DNA of 64,000 nucleotides from JBCBSZ01 sp039185015 (GTDB lineage: Bacteria; Actinomycetota; Acidimicrobiia; Acidimicrobiales; Poriferisodalaceae): contig JBCDAU010000029.1 of NCBI GenBank assembly GCA_039185015.1, forward strand, positions 4,521-68,520, read 5' to 3'. The notes under the pieces were generated by a model. The model ran no database searches. It worked only from the letters and a program-made list of their open reading frames with translations, and was not told the origin of the DNA. Numbering within the stretch: position 1 is the first letter of the stretch; each line of letters opens with the position of its first letter. The position numbers and the translations under genes are program-made. Shown piece by piece: positions 48,729-56,593 of this stretch.

Positions 48729-48825
48729 CCACGCCGGGCGTGAACACGGCCCGGCCGCAGCCCGTCAGGGCGAGGACCTCGGGCGGAGGCGTGGGCTCCG
48801 GGACCCACGCCGGGCATGAACACGG
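48729..48825 (+). repeat. Imperfect direct repeat of 21 bases in an intergenic region
   Basis: Copies at 48729-48749 and 48805-48825 begin CCACGCCGGGC and end TGAACACGG, differing at one base. The region after the chagasin-like gene holds no recognisable gene, so the repeats may be regulatory or a remnant of duplication. Confidence 0.5.
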
Positions 48826-48845
48826 GAACACGAGGCGCTCTCACC

Positions 48846-48867
48846 GCGTTCTCTCCTTCGAGAACGC
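48846..48867 (+). terminator. Hairpin upstream of msrA
   Basis: GCGTTCTC and GAGAACGC pair perfectly around TCCTTC. It could end the chagasin transcript or act in the msrA leader, as it lies about 75 bases before msrA. Confidence 0.5.
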
Positions 48868-48941
48868 CGAAGTTGCGGCCCGAGGCTCGTCCACGACGGG
48901 GCCACTGGCCGTAGCCTGGGAACGAGACGAGGAGGAAGCCC

Positions 48942-49592
48942 GTGTTGTTCTCCCGCAAGCAGCTCGAGATCCCGACCGCCGAGGAGGCCCTGCCGGGCCG
49001 TGACGTGGCGATCCCGGTGCCCGAGCGCCATCACGTCAACGGCAACCCGCTCCAGGGGCCGTTCCCGGAGGGGCTGAAGACGCTGGTCGTCGGCCTCGGA
49101 TGCTTCTGGGGGGCCGAGCGCGCCTTCTGGCAGACGCCGGGCGTGTGGACGACCGCCGTCGGCTACGCCGGTGGGTCGACGCCCAACGCGACCTACGAGG
49201 AGGTGTGCAGCGGGATGACCGGTCACACCGAGGTCGTGCTGGTGGTCTACGACCCCGATCAGATCGACCTGGAGGGCGTCCTCAAGGTCTTCTGGGAGTC
49301 ACACGATCCGACCCAGGGCATGCGCCAGGGCAACGACCGGGGCACCCAGTACCGCTCCGCGATCTTCGTGAGCGACGAGGCCGAGCTGGCCATCGCCGAG
49401 GCCTCCCGTGATCGGTACCAGGAGCGGCTCGACGCCGCCGGCTACGGCCCGATCACCACCGAGCTGGGCGTCGGCAAGGACTTCTACTACGCCGAGGACT
49501 ACCACCAGCAGTACCTGTCGAAGGTGCCCAACGGCTACTGCGGCCTGGGCGGCACCGGCGTGTCCTGCCCGGTGGGTGTCGCCGGGGCCTGA
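48942..49592 (+). CDS. msrA: Peptide-methionine (S)-S-oxide reductase MsrA
   Basis: The protein is 216 residues. The active site is GLGCFWGAER with Cys54 (canonical GCFWG); YAGGSTPNATYEEVCSGMTGH and EDYHQQYL are other family landmarks. The C-terminus has two more cysteines (GYCGLGGTG, VSCPV) for resolving the sulfenic acid via thioredoxin. It repairs oxidised methionine in the cytoplasm. AGGAGG lies before GTG 48942. The site-2 protease gene follows by five bases. Confidence 0.95.
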   Translation: MLFSRKQLEIPTAEEALPGRDVAIPVPERHHVNGNPLQGPFPEGLKTLVVGLGCFWGAERAFWQTPGVWTTAVGYAGGSTPNATYEEVCSGMTGHTEVVLVVYDPDQIDLEGVLKVFWESHDPTQGMRQGNDRGTQYRSAIFVSDEAELAIAEASRDRYQERLDAAGYGPITTELGVGKDFYYAEDYHQQYLSKVPNGYCGLGGTGVSCPVGVAGA

Positions 49593-49597
49593 GCCTC

Positions 49598-50389
49598 GTG
49601 GGGGACACCTTCCGCCTCGGTCGGATCGCCGGCGTCCACGTCGGCTTCCACTGGAGCCTGCTCTTCATCGCCGGGCTGCTCGTCGTCCAGCTCGTCGGCC
49701 TGCTCGACTCGGACGGGCCGTCGGCGTGGTTGCTCGCCGTGGTCGGCGCCGGGCTGTTCCTCGGCTCGGTGCTGCTGCACGAGCTGGGTCACTCGGTCGC
49801 GGCCCAGCGGAACGGCATCGAGGTCGACGGCATCAGCCTGGTGTTCTTCGGTGGTGTCGCTCGCCTGCGCGGCGAGCCGAGGACGCCGGGCGCCGAGTTC
49901 CGGATCGCCGCGGCCGGTCCCGCGATGAACGTCGTGCTGCTCGGGGTCTTCTGGGCCCTCGCGGCCGCCATCGACGGCGCCGTCGAGAACTCGATGGTCG
50001 CCGACGTGTTCTGGTGGCTCGGGATCGTCAACCTGATCCTGGCGGTCTTCAACCTGTTGCCGGCGTCGCCGCTCGACGGCGGCAAGATCCTCAAGGCCGG
50101 CCTGTGGCGGTGGTCTGGCGACCAGGCCCGGGCGCTCGTGCTCGCCGGCCGGGCCGGACAGGTGCTCGGGTGGGCGCTGGTCGCCGTCAGCCTCTGGCGC
50201 CTCCGGGTCGACGGCGCCGTCGCGCTCTGGATGGCGATGATCGGCTGGCTGATCATCGCCGGTGCCGGCGCCGAGGTGCGTGAAGGACAACGGCGGGCTC
50301 GACGCCAGGCGATGGGCGGGCTCCCCGATGTGGTGCCGGGGCTCCCGTGGCCGCCGCCACACGATCGAACCTCCGATCGACACCCCTGA
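49598..50389 (+). CDS. Site-2 protease (M50) family membrane metalloprotease
   Basis: The protein is 263 residues with several transmembrane helices. HELGH (His61, Glu62, His65) is in the first catalytic helix, and NLLPASPLDGGK gives Asp160 as third ligand. No PDZ or CBS domain follows; the basic C-terminus is cytoplasmic. Such short S2P proteins cut membrane anti-sigma factors or other peptides. It is close to msrA (five-base gap), so the two are probably co-transcribed. Confidence 0.88.
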   Translation: MGDTFRLGRIAGVHVGFHWSLLFIAGLLVVQLVGLLDSDGPSAWLLAVVGAGLFLGSVLLHELGHSVAAQRNGIEVDGISLVFFGGVARLRGEPRTPGAEFRIAAAGPAMNVVLLGVFWALAAAIDGAVENSMVADVFWWLGIVNLILAVFNLLPASPLDGGKILKAGLWRWSGDQARALVLAGRAGQVLGWALVAVSLWRLRVDGAVALWMAMIGWLIIAGAGAEVREGQRRARRQAMGGLPDVVPGLPWPPPHDRTSDRHP

Positions 50390-50422
50390 TTCGCGCGGGC
50401 GGTGTTGCCCGTACATCAAAGC

Positions 50423-50436
50423 GTAACCATCGTGAC
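50423..50436 (+). promoter_or_regulatory. GTAACCATCGTGAC, similar to the inverted repeat at 1598-1613
   Basis: The site matches 13 of 14 positions of the minus-strand sequence GTAACCATCGTTAC upstream of the binding protein at 1525. It lies about 90 bases before the 5'-nucleotidase start. Two GTTC-rich elements follow (50450-50475), which could be phosphate-control sites but do not have the usual 11-base spacing. Confidence 0.3.
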
Positions 50437-50494
50437 CTGGGGAGAGCCGAAGTTCGACCCGAAGTCGTTCATCGGATCGAAACCTCGATTAGCT

Positions 50495-50516
50495 TCCACG
50501 GCAGCAACTCCGTGGA
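50495..50516 (+). promoter_or_regulatory. Leader hairpin overlapping the ribosome site
   Basis: TCCACGG (50495-50501) pairs with CCGTGGA (50510-50516). The downstream arm includes GGA of the GGAGG ribosome site (50514-50518), so the folded leader would partly hide it. Confidence 0.45.
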
Positions 50517-50523
50517 GGTCACG

Positions 50524-53148
50524 ATGAGCAAGCAGTGGAGGGCGGTGCGCCGAGTGGTGGCGCTCACCGCCGCCATGATGCTGGCGGCGGTCATGCCGAC
50601 CGTCGCCGCAGCACAGGACGGCGGCGACACCGTCGAAGCGGCGGTCGCCGAGCGCGGCTACATCGCCGTCGACGCCGACGGCCGGCTCGCCGGCTTCGGT
50701 CTGTTCCCGAGCGAGGGCGATGCCGAGGGCATCGTGCTGGCCGAGCCGATCGTCGACGTCGCCTCGACGCCGACCGGTCGTGGCTACTGGATGGCCGCCA
50801 GCGACGGAGGTGTCTTCTCCTTCGGCGACGCCACCTTCCTCGGCTCGATGGGCGGCATCCCGCTCAACCAGCCGATCGTCGCCATGGCCTCGACGGCCAC
50901 GGGCGACGGCTACTACCTCGTCGCCTCCGACGGTGGTGTGTTCGCCTTCGGTGACGCCACCTTCTTCGGCTCGACCGGCGACATCACGCTGAACTCGCCG
51001 ATCGTCGACATCCAGCCGACGCCCACCGGCCTCGGCTACTGGATGGTCGCGGCCGACGGCGGCATCTTCGCCTTCGGCGATGCCGGCTTCTTCGGCTCCG
51101 ACGGTGGCACCGCCAACGCGGCCCCGACCGTCGGCATGGCCGCCACCTCGACGGGTGCCGGCTACTGGCTCGTCGACGGGCTCGGCAACGTCTCGAACTT
51201 CGGTGACGCCGCGGACCCGGTCGACCCGGTCGAGCAGGGCATCACCGTCGGCTCGGGCATCATCTCGGTCGCCCCGGCCAACGACGGGCAGGGCGCCTGG
51301 CTGTTCAACGCCGAGGGCGCTGCCTACGGCCTCGCCGGTGCGTTCGTGGCCACCGACGTGACCGCGGCCGCGGACGGCGACCCCTTCGTGGGCGTCGACA
51401 TCGTTCCGGATCCGTTCACCCTGACCGTGCTGCACAACAACGACGGCGAGTCCTCGCTGTCGCCGGACGACGCCGGCACGCCCGACGACGCCTCGGACGA
51501 CTTCGGTGGCATCGCGTTCTTCGCCAACACCGTCACGGCGCTGCGCAACGGCATCGAGCCCGGCGACAACGCTTCGATCCTGCTGAACTCGGGTGACAAC
51601 TTCCTCGCCAGCGCAGCCCTCACGGCCAGCTTCGAGCTCGCCGATGCCACCCCGGGCACGCCGTGGTACGACTCGGTCGCGCTCGACGCCATCGACTACG
51701 ACGCCTTCGCGCTCGGCAACCACGAGTTCGACTTCGGTCCGGACCGTCTGGTCGAGTTCATCGAGGGCTTCGACGGCGGCGACGAGCGCTTCCTGTCGGC
51801 GAACCTCGACTTCTCGGGTGAGGCCGGGCTGCAGGCGCTGGTCGATGCGGGCACGATCGCCCCGTCGACCGTCGTCACCGTGGCCGGTCGTCAGATCGGC
51901 GTCGTCGGTGCGACCACGCCGGGCCTGGCGTCGATCTCGTCGCCTCGCAACGTCGTGATCGACCCGATGGTCGCCGCGGCGATCCAGACCGAGGTCGACA
52001 CGATGACCGGCAACGGTGTCGAGATCATCATCGTGATCTCGCACCTGCAGGACGTCGACTCGGACATCGCGCTCGCCGCCGAGCTCACCGATGTCGATGT
52101 GGTCATCGCCGGTGGCGGCGACGAGATCCTCGCCAACGAGGGTGACGTGCTCGCTCCCGGCGACGAGGCCGAGCGCCCCTACCCGATCATCGGCGAGGAC
52201 GCCGACGGCAACGACGTCCCCGTGGTCACCACCGCCGGCGACTACAAGTACGTCGGTCAGCTGATCCTCGACTTCGACGAGGACGGCAACCTGCTCGGCG
52301 TCGTCGACGACTCGGGTCCGGTGCTGGTGCAGGCCTCGGCCGGTGCCAACGCCGACATCCAGACCAACGCGGTCGATCCGGTCGAGGCCTTCGAGGCCGG
52401 CCTGGCGACCACCGTGCTGGCCTCCTCGGAGGTCGAGCTGGAGTCGGATCGGGGCAGCGAGTTCGGCACGGACGCCGGCAAGCGGGTCCAGGAGACCAAC
52501 CTGGGCAACCTGATCGCTGACGCCATGCTGTTCGAAGGTCAGCGCATCGCTGCGGCCAACGGCGCCGACTCCCCGCAGGTCGCCATCCAGAACGGTGGCG
52601 GCATCCGCGAGGACGACTTCAGCGACGGGGCGACGACGCCGTTCGACATCACGGCGCTCGACACCTTCAACCTGTTGCCGTTCGCCAACTTCCTCACGGT
52701 CATCGAGGACGTGAGCGGTGCCGAGCTCGAGGCGCTCCTGGAGTCGGCCTACCGCGAGCTCCCGGGTTCCAACGGCGCCTTCGCCCAGGTCGCCGGCATG
52801 ACCGTCACGGTCAGCTTCGACTCGACGCAGGCGCCGGCGGACGGCGGGGCCAACCCGTCGGTCGATGTCACCGACATCACCCTCGACGGCGGCACCCAGA
52901 TCCTGGTGGCCAACGTCGATCAGGGCGTGACCGTTGACCTCGTCACCAACTCCTTCTCGGCCGGCGGTGGCGACGACTACGTGATCCCGGCGATGGCCGA
53001 CCAGGTCAACCTGCCGGCCTCGTACCGCGACGCGCTGGAGAGCTACCTCACCGACGCAGCGGGGGCCAACGGCACCGTCGCGGCGGCCGACTACCCGGTC
53101 GTCGCCGTCGGCGGTGGCGCTCGGATCCTGATCACCGACGTCGGCTGA
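50524..53148 (+). CDS. 5'-nucleotidase/metallophosphatase with N-terminal repeat domain
   Basis: The protein is 874 residues. After a signal peptide (ending VAAAQ) come about five beta-type repeats of about 45 residues (residues 45-290; GYWMAASDGGVFSFGDA, GYYLVASDGGVFAFGDA, GYWMVAADGGIFAFGDA), then the UshA-type metallophosphatase (from about 300; LTVLHNNDGES, NSGDNFLAS, LGNHEFDFG) and the nucleotidase C-terminal domain (ETNLGNLIADAML, IQNGGGIRED). It likely releases phosphate from nucleotides outside the cell, with the repeats as a surface- or substrate-binding part. The usual NDxHG is NDGES, a known variant. GGAGG six bases upstream of ATG 50524 supports the start; the site is partly paired in the hairpin at 50495. 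Confidence 0.9.
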   Translation: MSKQWRAVRRVVALTAAMMLAAVMPTVAAAQDGGDTVEAAVAERGYIAVDADGRLAGFGLFPSEGDAEGIVLAEPIVDVASTPTGRGYWMAASDGGVFSFGDATFLGSMGGIPLNQPIVAMASTATGDGYYLVASDGGVFAFGDATFFGSTGDITLNSPIVDIQPTPTGLGYWMVAADGGIFAFGDAGFFGSDGGTANAAPTVGMAATSTGAGYWLVDGLGNVSNFGDAADPVDPVEQGITVGSGIISVAPANDGQGAWLFNAEGAAYGLAGAFVATDVTAAADGDPFVGVDIVPDPFTLTVLHNNDGESSLSPDDAGTPDDASDDFGGIAFFANTVTALRNGIEPGDNASILLNSGDNFLASAALTASFELADATPGTPWYDSVALDAIDYDAFALGNHEFDFGPDRLVEFIEGFDGGDERFLSANLDFSGEAGLQALVDAGTIAPSTVVTVAGRQIGVVGATTPGLASISSPRNVVIDPMVAAAIQTEVDTMTGNGVEIIIVISHLQDVDSDIALAAELTDVDVVIAGGGDEILANEGDVLAPGDEAERPYPIIGEDADGNDVPVVTTAGDYKYVGQLILDFDEDGNLLGVVDDSGPVLVQASAGANADIQTNAVDPVEAFEAGLATTVLASSEVELESDRGSEFGTDAGKRVQETNLGNLIADAMLFEGQRIAAANGADSPQVAIQNGGGIREDDFSDGATTPFDITALDTFNLLPFANFLTVIEDVSGAELEALLESAYRELPGSNGAFAQVAGMTVTVSFDSTQAPADGGANPSVDVTDITLDGGTQILVANVDQGVTVDLVTNSFSAGGGDDYVIPAMADQVNLPASYRDALESYLTDAAGANGTVAAADYPVVAVGGGARILITDVG

Positions 53149-53171
53149 TCTGATCTGAGCTCAGTACCTGG

Positions 53172-53207
53172 CCGGGCCCGGGGTCGCTCAGGCGGCCCCG
53201 GGCCCGG
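53172..53207. terminator. Strong bidirectional terminator
   Basis: CCGGGCCCGGGG (53172-53183) pairs perfectly over 12 bases with CCCCGGGCCCGG (53196-53207) around a 12-base loop, between the convergent 5'-nucleotidase and GNAT genes. Confidence 0.8.
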
Positions 53208-53213
53208 TCGCGC

Positions 53214-53990
53214 CTACACGAGCTCCGTCTCGGCGTAGGTGTGGATGGCAACGAAGCCGAGGGCTTCGTAGACGGCACGGGCGGGGCGGTTGTCGGCGTG
53301 GACGTTGAGTCCGATCACCTCGACCCGCCCGGCGAGACGCTCGACGACGCCGGCGGTCACGGCCCGACCGAGTCCTCGACCGCGCCGGTCCGATCTGGTC
53401 AGCACGCCACCGATCGCTGCGACCCCCTGGCGTTCCGACACGACGTGGGTCCCGGCCACGGCGATGAGCTCACCTCCCTCGTGGGCACCCACGAAGGTCT
53501 GGTCGTCGAGCATGTGCGGGAGGAAGAACGCCGCCCCCGGTTCTGTGGCGTACAAGGCCTCGATGGCCGGCAGGTCGGCCGGACCGAGCGCCACGACGTC
53601 CGCAGCGGCGGCTGCGGCGCTCGGCCCGGCCATCTCGTAGCGGACGTGCGGGCCGAGCGGTGCGACGGGCCGGACCGCTCGCAGCGCCTCGTCCATCCCG
53701 GTGGGACCGGTGATGAGCTGGCCGGCGGGGAGCTCCGAGGCGAGCTGGCACAGCAGCTCGATCGAGCCCTCGGCGTCCTTCGTGCTGACGGCGTAGACGG
53801 CGAGGCCGTCGCCGTCCGGGAGTGCCACGACACCGACGACGGCCTGGTCGCGCCGGAACCACGACGATCCCTCCCAGAAGGGCGGCTCGAGGTCGACCAA
53901 CGCGTAGATGTGCGCCGCTCGTCGATCGGAGAAGAACGCCTCGAGCTCGCCGGGATCGTCGACGAGCCGGGCGCCCGCCGGCGTCCTCAC
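53214..53990 (-). CDS. GNAT-family N-acetyltransferase
   Basis: The protein is 258 residues. The acetyl-CoA motif is RSDRRGRGLGRAVTAGV (Q/RxxGxG/A), followed by 'VIGLNVHADNRPARAVYEALGF'. The N-terminal half resembles a divergent second GNAT module. The acceptor is unknown. Its GTG overlaps the stop of the ABC ATPase (GTGA), so it belongs to the amino acid uptake operon and may acetylate the imported compound. Confidence 0.85.
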   Translation of the reverse strand: MRTPAGARLVDDPGELEAFFSDRRAAHIYALVDLEPPFWEGSSWFRRDQAVVGVVALPDGDGLAVYAVSTKDAEGSIELLCQLASELPAGQLITGPTGMDEALRAVRPVAPLGPHVRYEMAGPSAAAAAADVVALGPADLPAIEALYATEPGAAFFLPHMLDDQTFVGAHEGGELIAVAGTHVVSERQGVAAIGGVLTRSDRRGRGLGRAVTAGVVERLAGRVEVIGLNVHADNRPARAVYEALGFVAIHTYAETELV

Positions 53991-54742
53991 AGCCGACCGG
54001 CCTCGATCACGCGGGCGAGGAACTGGCGGGTGCGCTCGTGCTGCGGTTCGCCGAACAGCTCGGCCGGCGGTGCCGCTTCGAGGACCCGGCCCTCGTGGAG
54101 GAAGCAGACCCGGTTGGCGACGTCGCGGGCGAAGCCCATCTCGTGGGTCGCGAGCACCATCGTGAGCCCACGATCGGCGAGGTCCCGGATGACCGACAGC
54201 ACCTCCCCGACGAGCTCCGGGTCCAACGCCGAGGTGACCTCGTCGAGGAGCAGGATCTCGGGGTCGCCCATCAGCGCCCGCACGATCGCGGCCCGCTGGT
54301 TCTGCCCGCCCGAGATCCGGTTGGGGTACTCGTCGACCTTGTCGCCCAGCCCGAACCGCTCCAGCAGGTCGCGGGCGCGACCCTCAGCGTCGCGGCGGGA
54401 CATCTTGAGCGCCCGACGGGGCCCGAGGGTGACGTTGTCGAGCACGCTCATGTGGGGGAACAGGTTGTAGGACTGGAAGACGATGCCGATGCGGCGCCGC
54501 ACCTCGTTCGTGTCGGTGCCCCTGACCGTGATGTCGACGCCGTCGAGGTGGATCGAACCCCGATCGATCGGGTCGAGCAGGTCGACGCAGCGCAGGAGGG
54601 TCGACTTCCCGCAGCCGCTCGGGCCGATGAGGCAGACCACCTCGTGCTCGTCCACGGCGAGATCGATGCCGTTGAGCACGCGCTTGTCGCCGAACGACTT
54701 GTGCACAGCGTCGAGCGCGAGCTTGGGCGTGGGGCTGCTCAT
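53987..54742 (-). CDS. Polar amino acid ABC transporter ATP-binding protein (GlnQ-like)
   Basis: The protein is 251 residues. Walker A is GPSGCGKST (40-48), the signature is ISGGQNQRAAI, Walker B is ILLLDEVTSALDP and the switch His is in VLATHEMGFA. Close in pattern to GlnQ/HisP. It powers the permease at 54744, one base upstream of its start, with the binding protein at 55666. Confidence 0.95.
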   Translation of the reverse strand: MSSPTPKLALDAVHKSFGDKRVLNGIDLAVDEHEVVCLIGPSGCGKSTLLRCVDLLDPIDRGSIHLDGVDITVRGTDTNEVRRRIGIVFQSYNLFPHMSVLDNVTLGPRRALKMSRRDAEGRARDLLERFGLGDKVDEYPNRISGGQNQRAAIVRALMGDPEILLLDEVTSALDPELVGEVLSVIRDLADRGLTMVLATHEMGFARDVANRVCFLHEGRVLEAAPPAELFGEPQHERTRQFLARVIEAGRL

Positions 54743-54743
54743 C

Positions 54744-55634
54744 TCACACCTGTGCCTGTGATCGTCGGGCCCGGTCGCGGGCGGTGTACCAGTCGACGAA
54801 GCGGGTCAGCGGGATCGACAGGGCGAGGAACAGCAGGGTCGCGACCACGAAGCTCGTGTAGTTGAAGGTCCGCGACGTGTAGATCTGCGCCTCGCGCACC
54901 GCCTCACGGATGCCGAGCACCGAGATCAGCGCGACGTCCTTCTGCAGGCTCACGACCGTGTTCATCAGCGCGGGGACCACGTTGCGGATCGCCTGCGGGA
55001 GGATCGCGAACCGCAGCGACTGCCACTGGGTCAGGCCGAGGGCCCGCGCCGAGGATCGCTGGCTCTCGGGCACGGCGTCGATGCCCGACCGGTAGATCTC
55101 CGCGGTGTAGGCCGAGTAGCTGAGGGTAAGCGCGGTCAGCCCCCAGAACTGCGCACCGTTCGGGAGGCCGGCGATGTCGAGCGCAGGCACGCCGAAGCCG
55201 AGCAAGAGGATCAGCAGGATCAGCGGGATGCCGCGGAAGATGTCGGTGTAGAGCACCGCAAGGAGCCGGATGGGGAAGAACGCCGGCCCGCGGAGGCTGC
55301 GCATCACCGCCACCGCGAGCGCCACCACCGGGATGAGCAGCATCGAGTAGGCGAACAGCTCGAGGTTGAGCCAGAACCCGTCGATGACGTCCGGCGCCGA
55401 CTCGCGGAAGTCCTCGGGGTTGAAGAACTGGTCACGGACCCGTGGCCAGTTCGGGCTGTTGAGCACCAGCGCCGTCGCCACCCCGAAGAAGGCGACCGTG
55501 GAGACGACGGCGATGATCGCCGCCGTGGCGCCCTCCTCCTGGAGGAAGGCCGAGGTCGAGGAGAGGAGCCGCCGACGTGACGGCTCCTCTCCTTCGATGT
55601 CGACCTCGGTGGCGGGCGGGCCGTGCCGGCTCAC
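54744..55634 (-). CDS. Polar amino acid ABC transporter permease (HisM-like)
   Basis: The protein is 296 residues, with an N-terminal cytoplasmic extension, one early helix, and about five more helices. The EAA-type loop is SARALGLTQWQSLRFAILPQ and SIPLTRFVDWYTARDRARR ends it, as in HisM/GlnP permeases. Membrane partner of the ATPase; a single permease gene suggests a homodimer. GTG 55634 follows the binding-protein gene by 31 bases. Confidence 0.93.
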   Translation of the reverse strand: MSRHGPPATEVDIEGEEPSRRRLLSSTSAFLQEEGATAAIIAVVSTVAFFGVATALVLNSPNWPRVRDQFFNPEDFRESAPDVIDGFWLNLELFAYSMLLIPVVALAVAVMRSLRGPAFFPIRLLAVLYTDIFRGIPLILLILLLGFGVPALDIAGLPNGAQFWGLTALTLSYSAYTAEIYRSGIDAVPESQRSSARALGLTQWQSLRFAILPQAIRNVVPALMNTVVSLQKDVALISVLGIREAVREAQIYTSRTFNYTSFVVATLLFLALSIPLTRFVDWYTARDRARRSQAQV

Positions 55635-55665
55635 CGCCGGGTCCGTCCCACCCGCACCCGCGGGC

Positions 55666-56523
55666 TCAGTTGGACAGCGTCGGGACGGAGCCGCCCTGGT
55701 TGAGCCACTCGTCCTCGATCGCGTCGATCGTCCCGTCGGCGAAGAGCGCGGCCAGGGCCTCGTTCACGCACGGCACGAGCGGGCTGCCCTCCTCGAAGAG
55801 CATGCCCAGCTCCTCGGGGGCGTCGCCGGTGCGGGGGAGCACGCCGATGACCGACGCGTCGGTGATCTCGACCGCCGTGATGAAGTACGCCGTGGGCAGG
55901 TCGACGACGATGCCGTCGACCTGGCCGGCGTCGAAGGCAGCCTTCGCCGCAGCGGTGTCGTCGTAGACCTGAGCGTCGCCCTCGGGCTCGATGACCGAGT
56001 CGATGTAGTCCAGGCTCGTCGTGCCGATGGCGGCGCCCAGGCGCAGCGACTGCAGGTCGGCGAGGCTGGTCGCCGAGGCGGCCGGGTTGTCGGCGGCACC
56101 GATGATGGCCTGCTCGACCTGGTAGTAGCCGTCGGAGAAGTCCACGACCTCGTCGCGGTCGGCGGTGATCGTGTACTGCTGGATGTTGAAGTCCCAGTCC
56201 TTCTCGCCCGGGGCGATGGCCTCGTCGAAGCCGGTGCGGACGAACTCGACCTCCAGGCCGAGGCGGTCGGCGAGCGCGAACACCAGCGCGCCCTCGAACC
56301 CGGTGCCGGTGGTGGGATCGTCGAAGTCGTCCTCGCCGGCGCCCATCCACGGTGGGAAGACGGTCTCGCCGGTGGCGACCGTGAGCGTGCCGTCGACCTT
56401 GGTCACGACCTCGTCGCACGAGCCGCTGCTGCCGGCATCGCCGGAGTCGTCATCGTCATCGCCGCAGGCCGCGGCGATCAGACTGAAGGCGAAGAGGATC
56501 GCCAGGAGCTGCTTGAACCTCAT
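55666..56523 (-). CDS. Polar amino acid ABC transporter substrate-binding lipoprotein
   Basis: The protein is 285 residues. Signal peptide and lipobox end LIAAAC (Cys20). The SBP_bac_3 fold is clear: GTLTVATGETVFPPWMG, GFEGALVFALADRLGLEVEF, 'IQQYTITADRDEVVDFSDGYY', and LGAAIGTTSLDYI. The exact amino acid cannot be told. First gene of the operon; a TAGGAT hexamer about 50 bases upstream is a possible -10. Confidence 0.93.
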   Translation of the reverse strand: MRFKQLLAILFAFSLIAAACGDDDDDSGDAGSSGSCDEVVTKVDGTLTVATGETVFPPWMGAGEDDFDDPTTGTGFEGALVFALADRLGLEVEFVRTGFDEAIAPGEKDWDFNIQQYTITADRDEVVDFSDGYYQVEQAIIGAADNPAASATSLADLQSLRLGAAIGTTSLDYIDSVIEPEGDAQVYDDTAAAKAAFDAGQVDGIVVDLPTAYFITAVEITDASVIGVLPRTGDAPEELGMLFEEGSPLVPCVNEALAALFADGTIDAIEDEWLNQGGSVPTLSN

Positions 56524-56593
56524 GTGTCCCGTCCTCGTGTCAGGGGTGCGAAGTTGGGGAAGTGGCAATCCTAGGTCCGGCTCGCGGGAGCGG

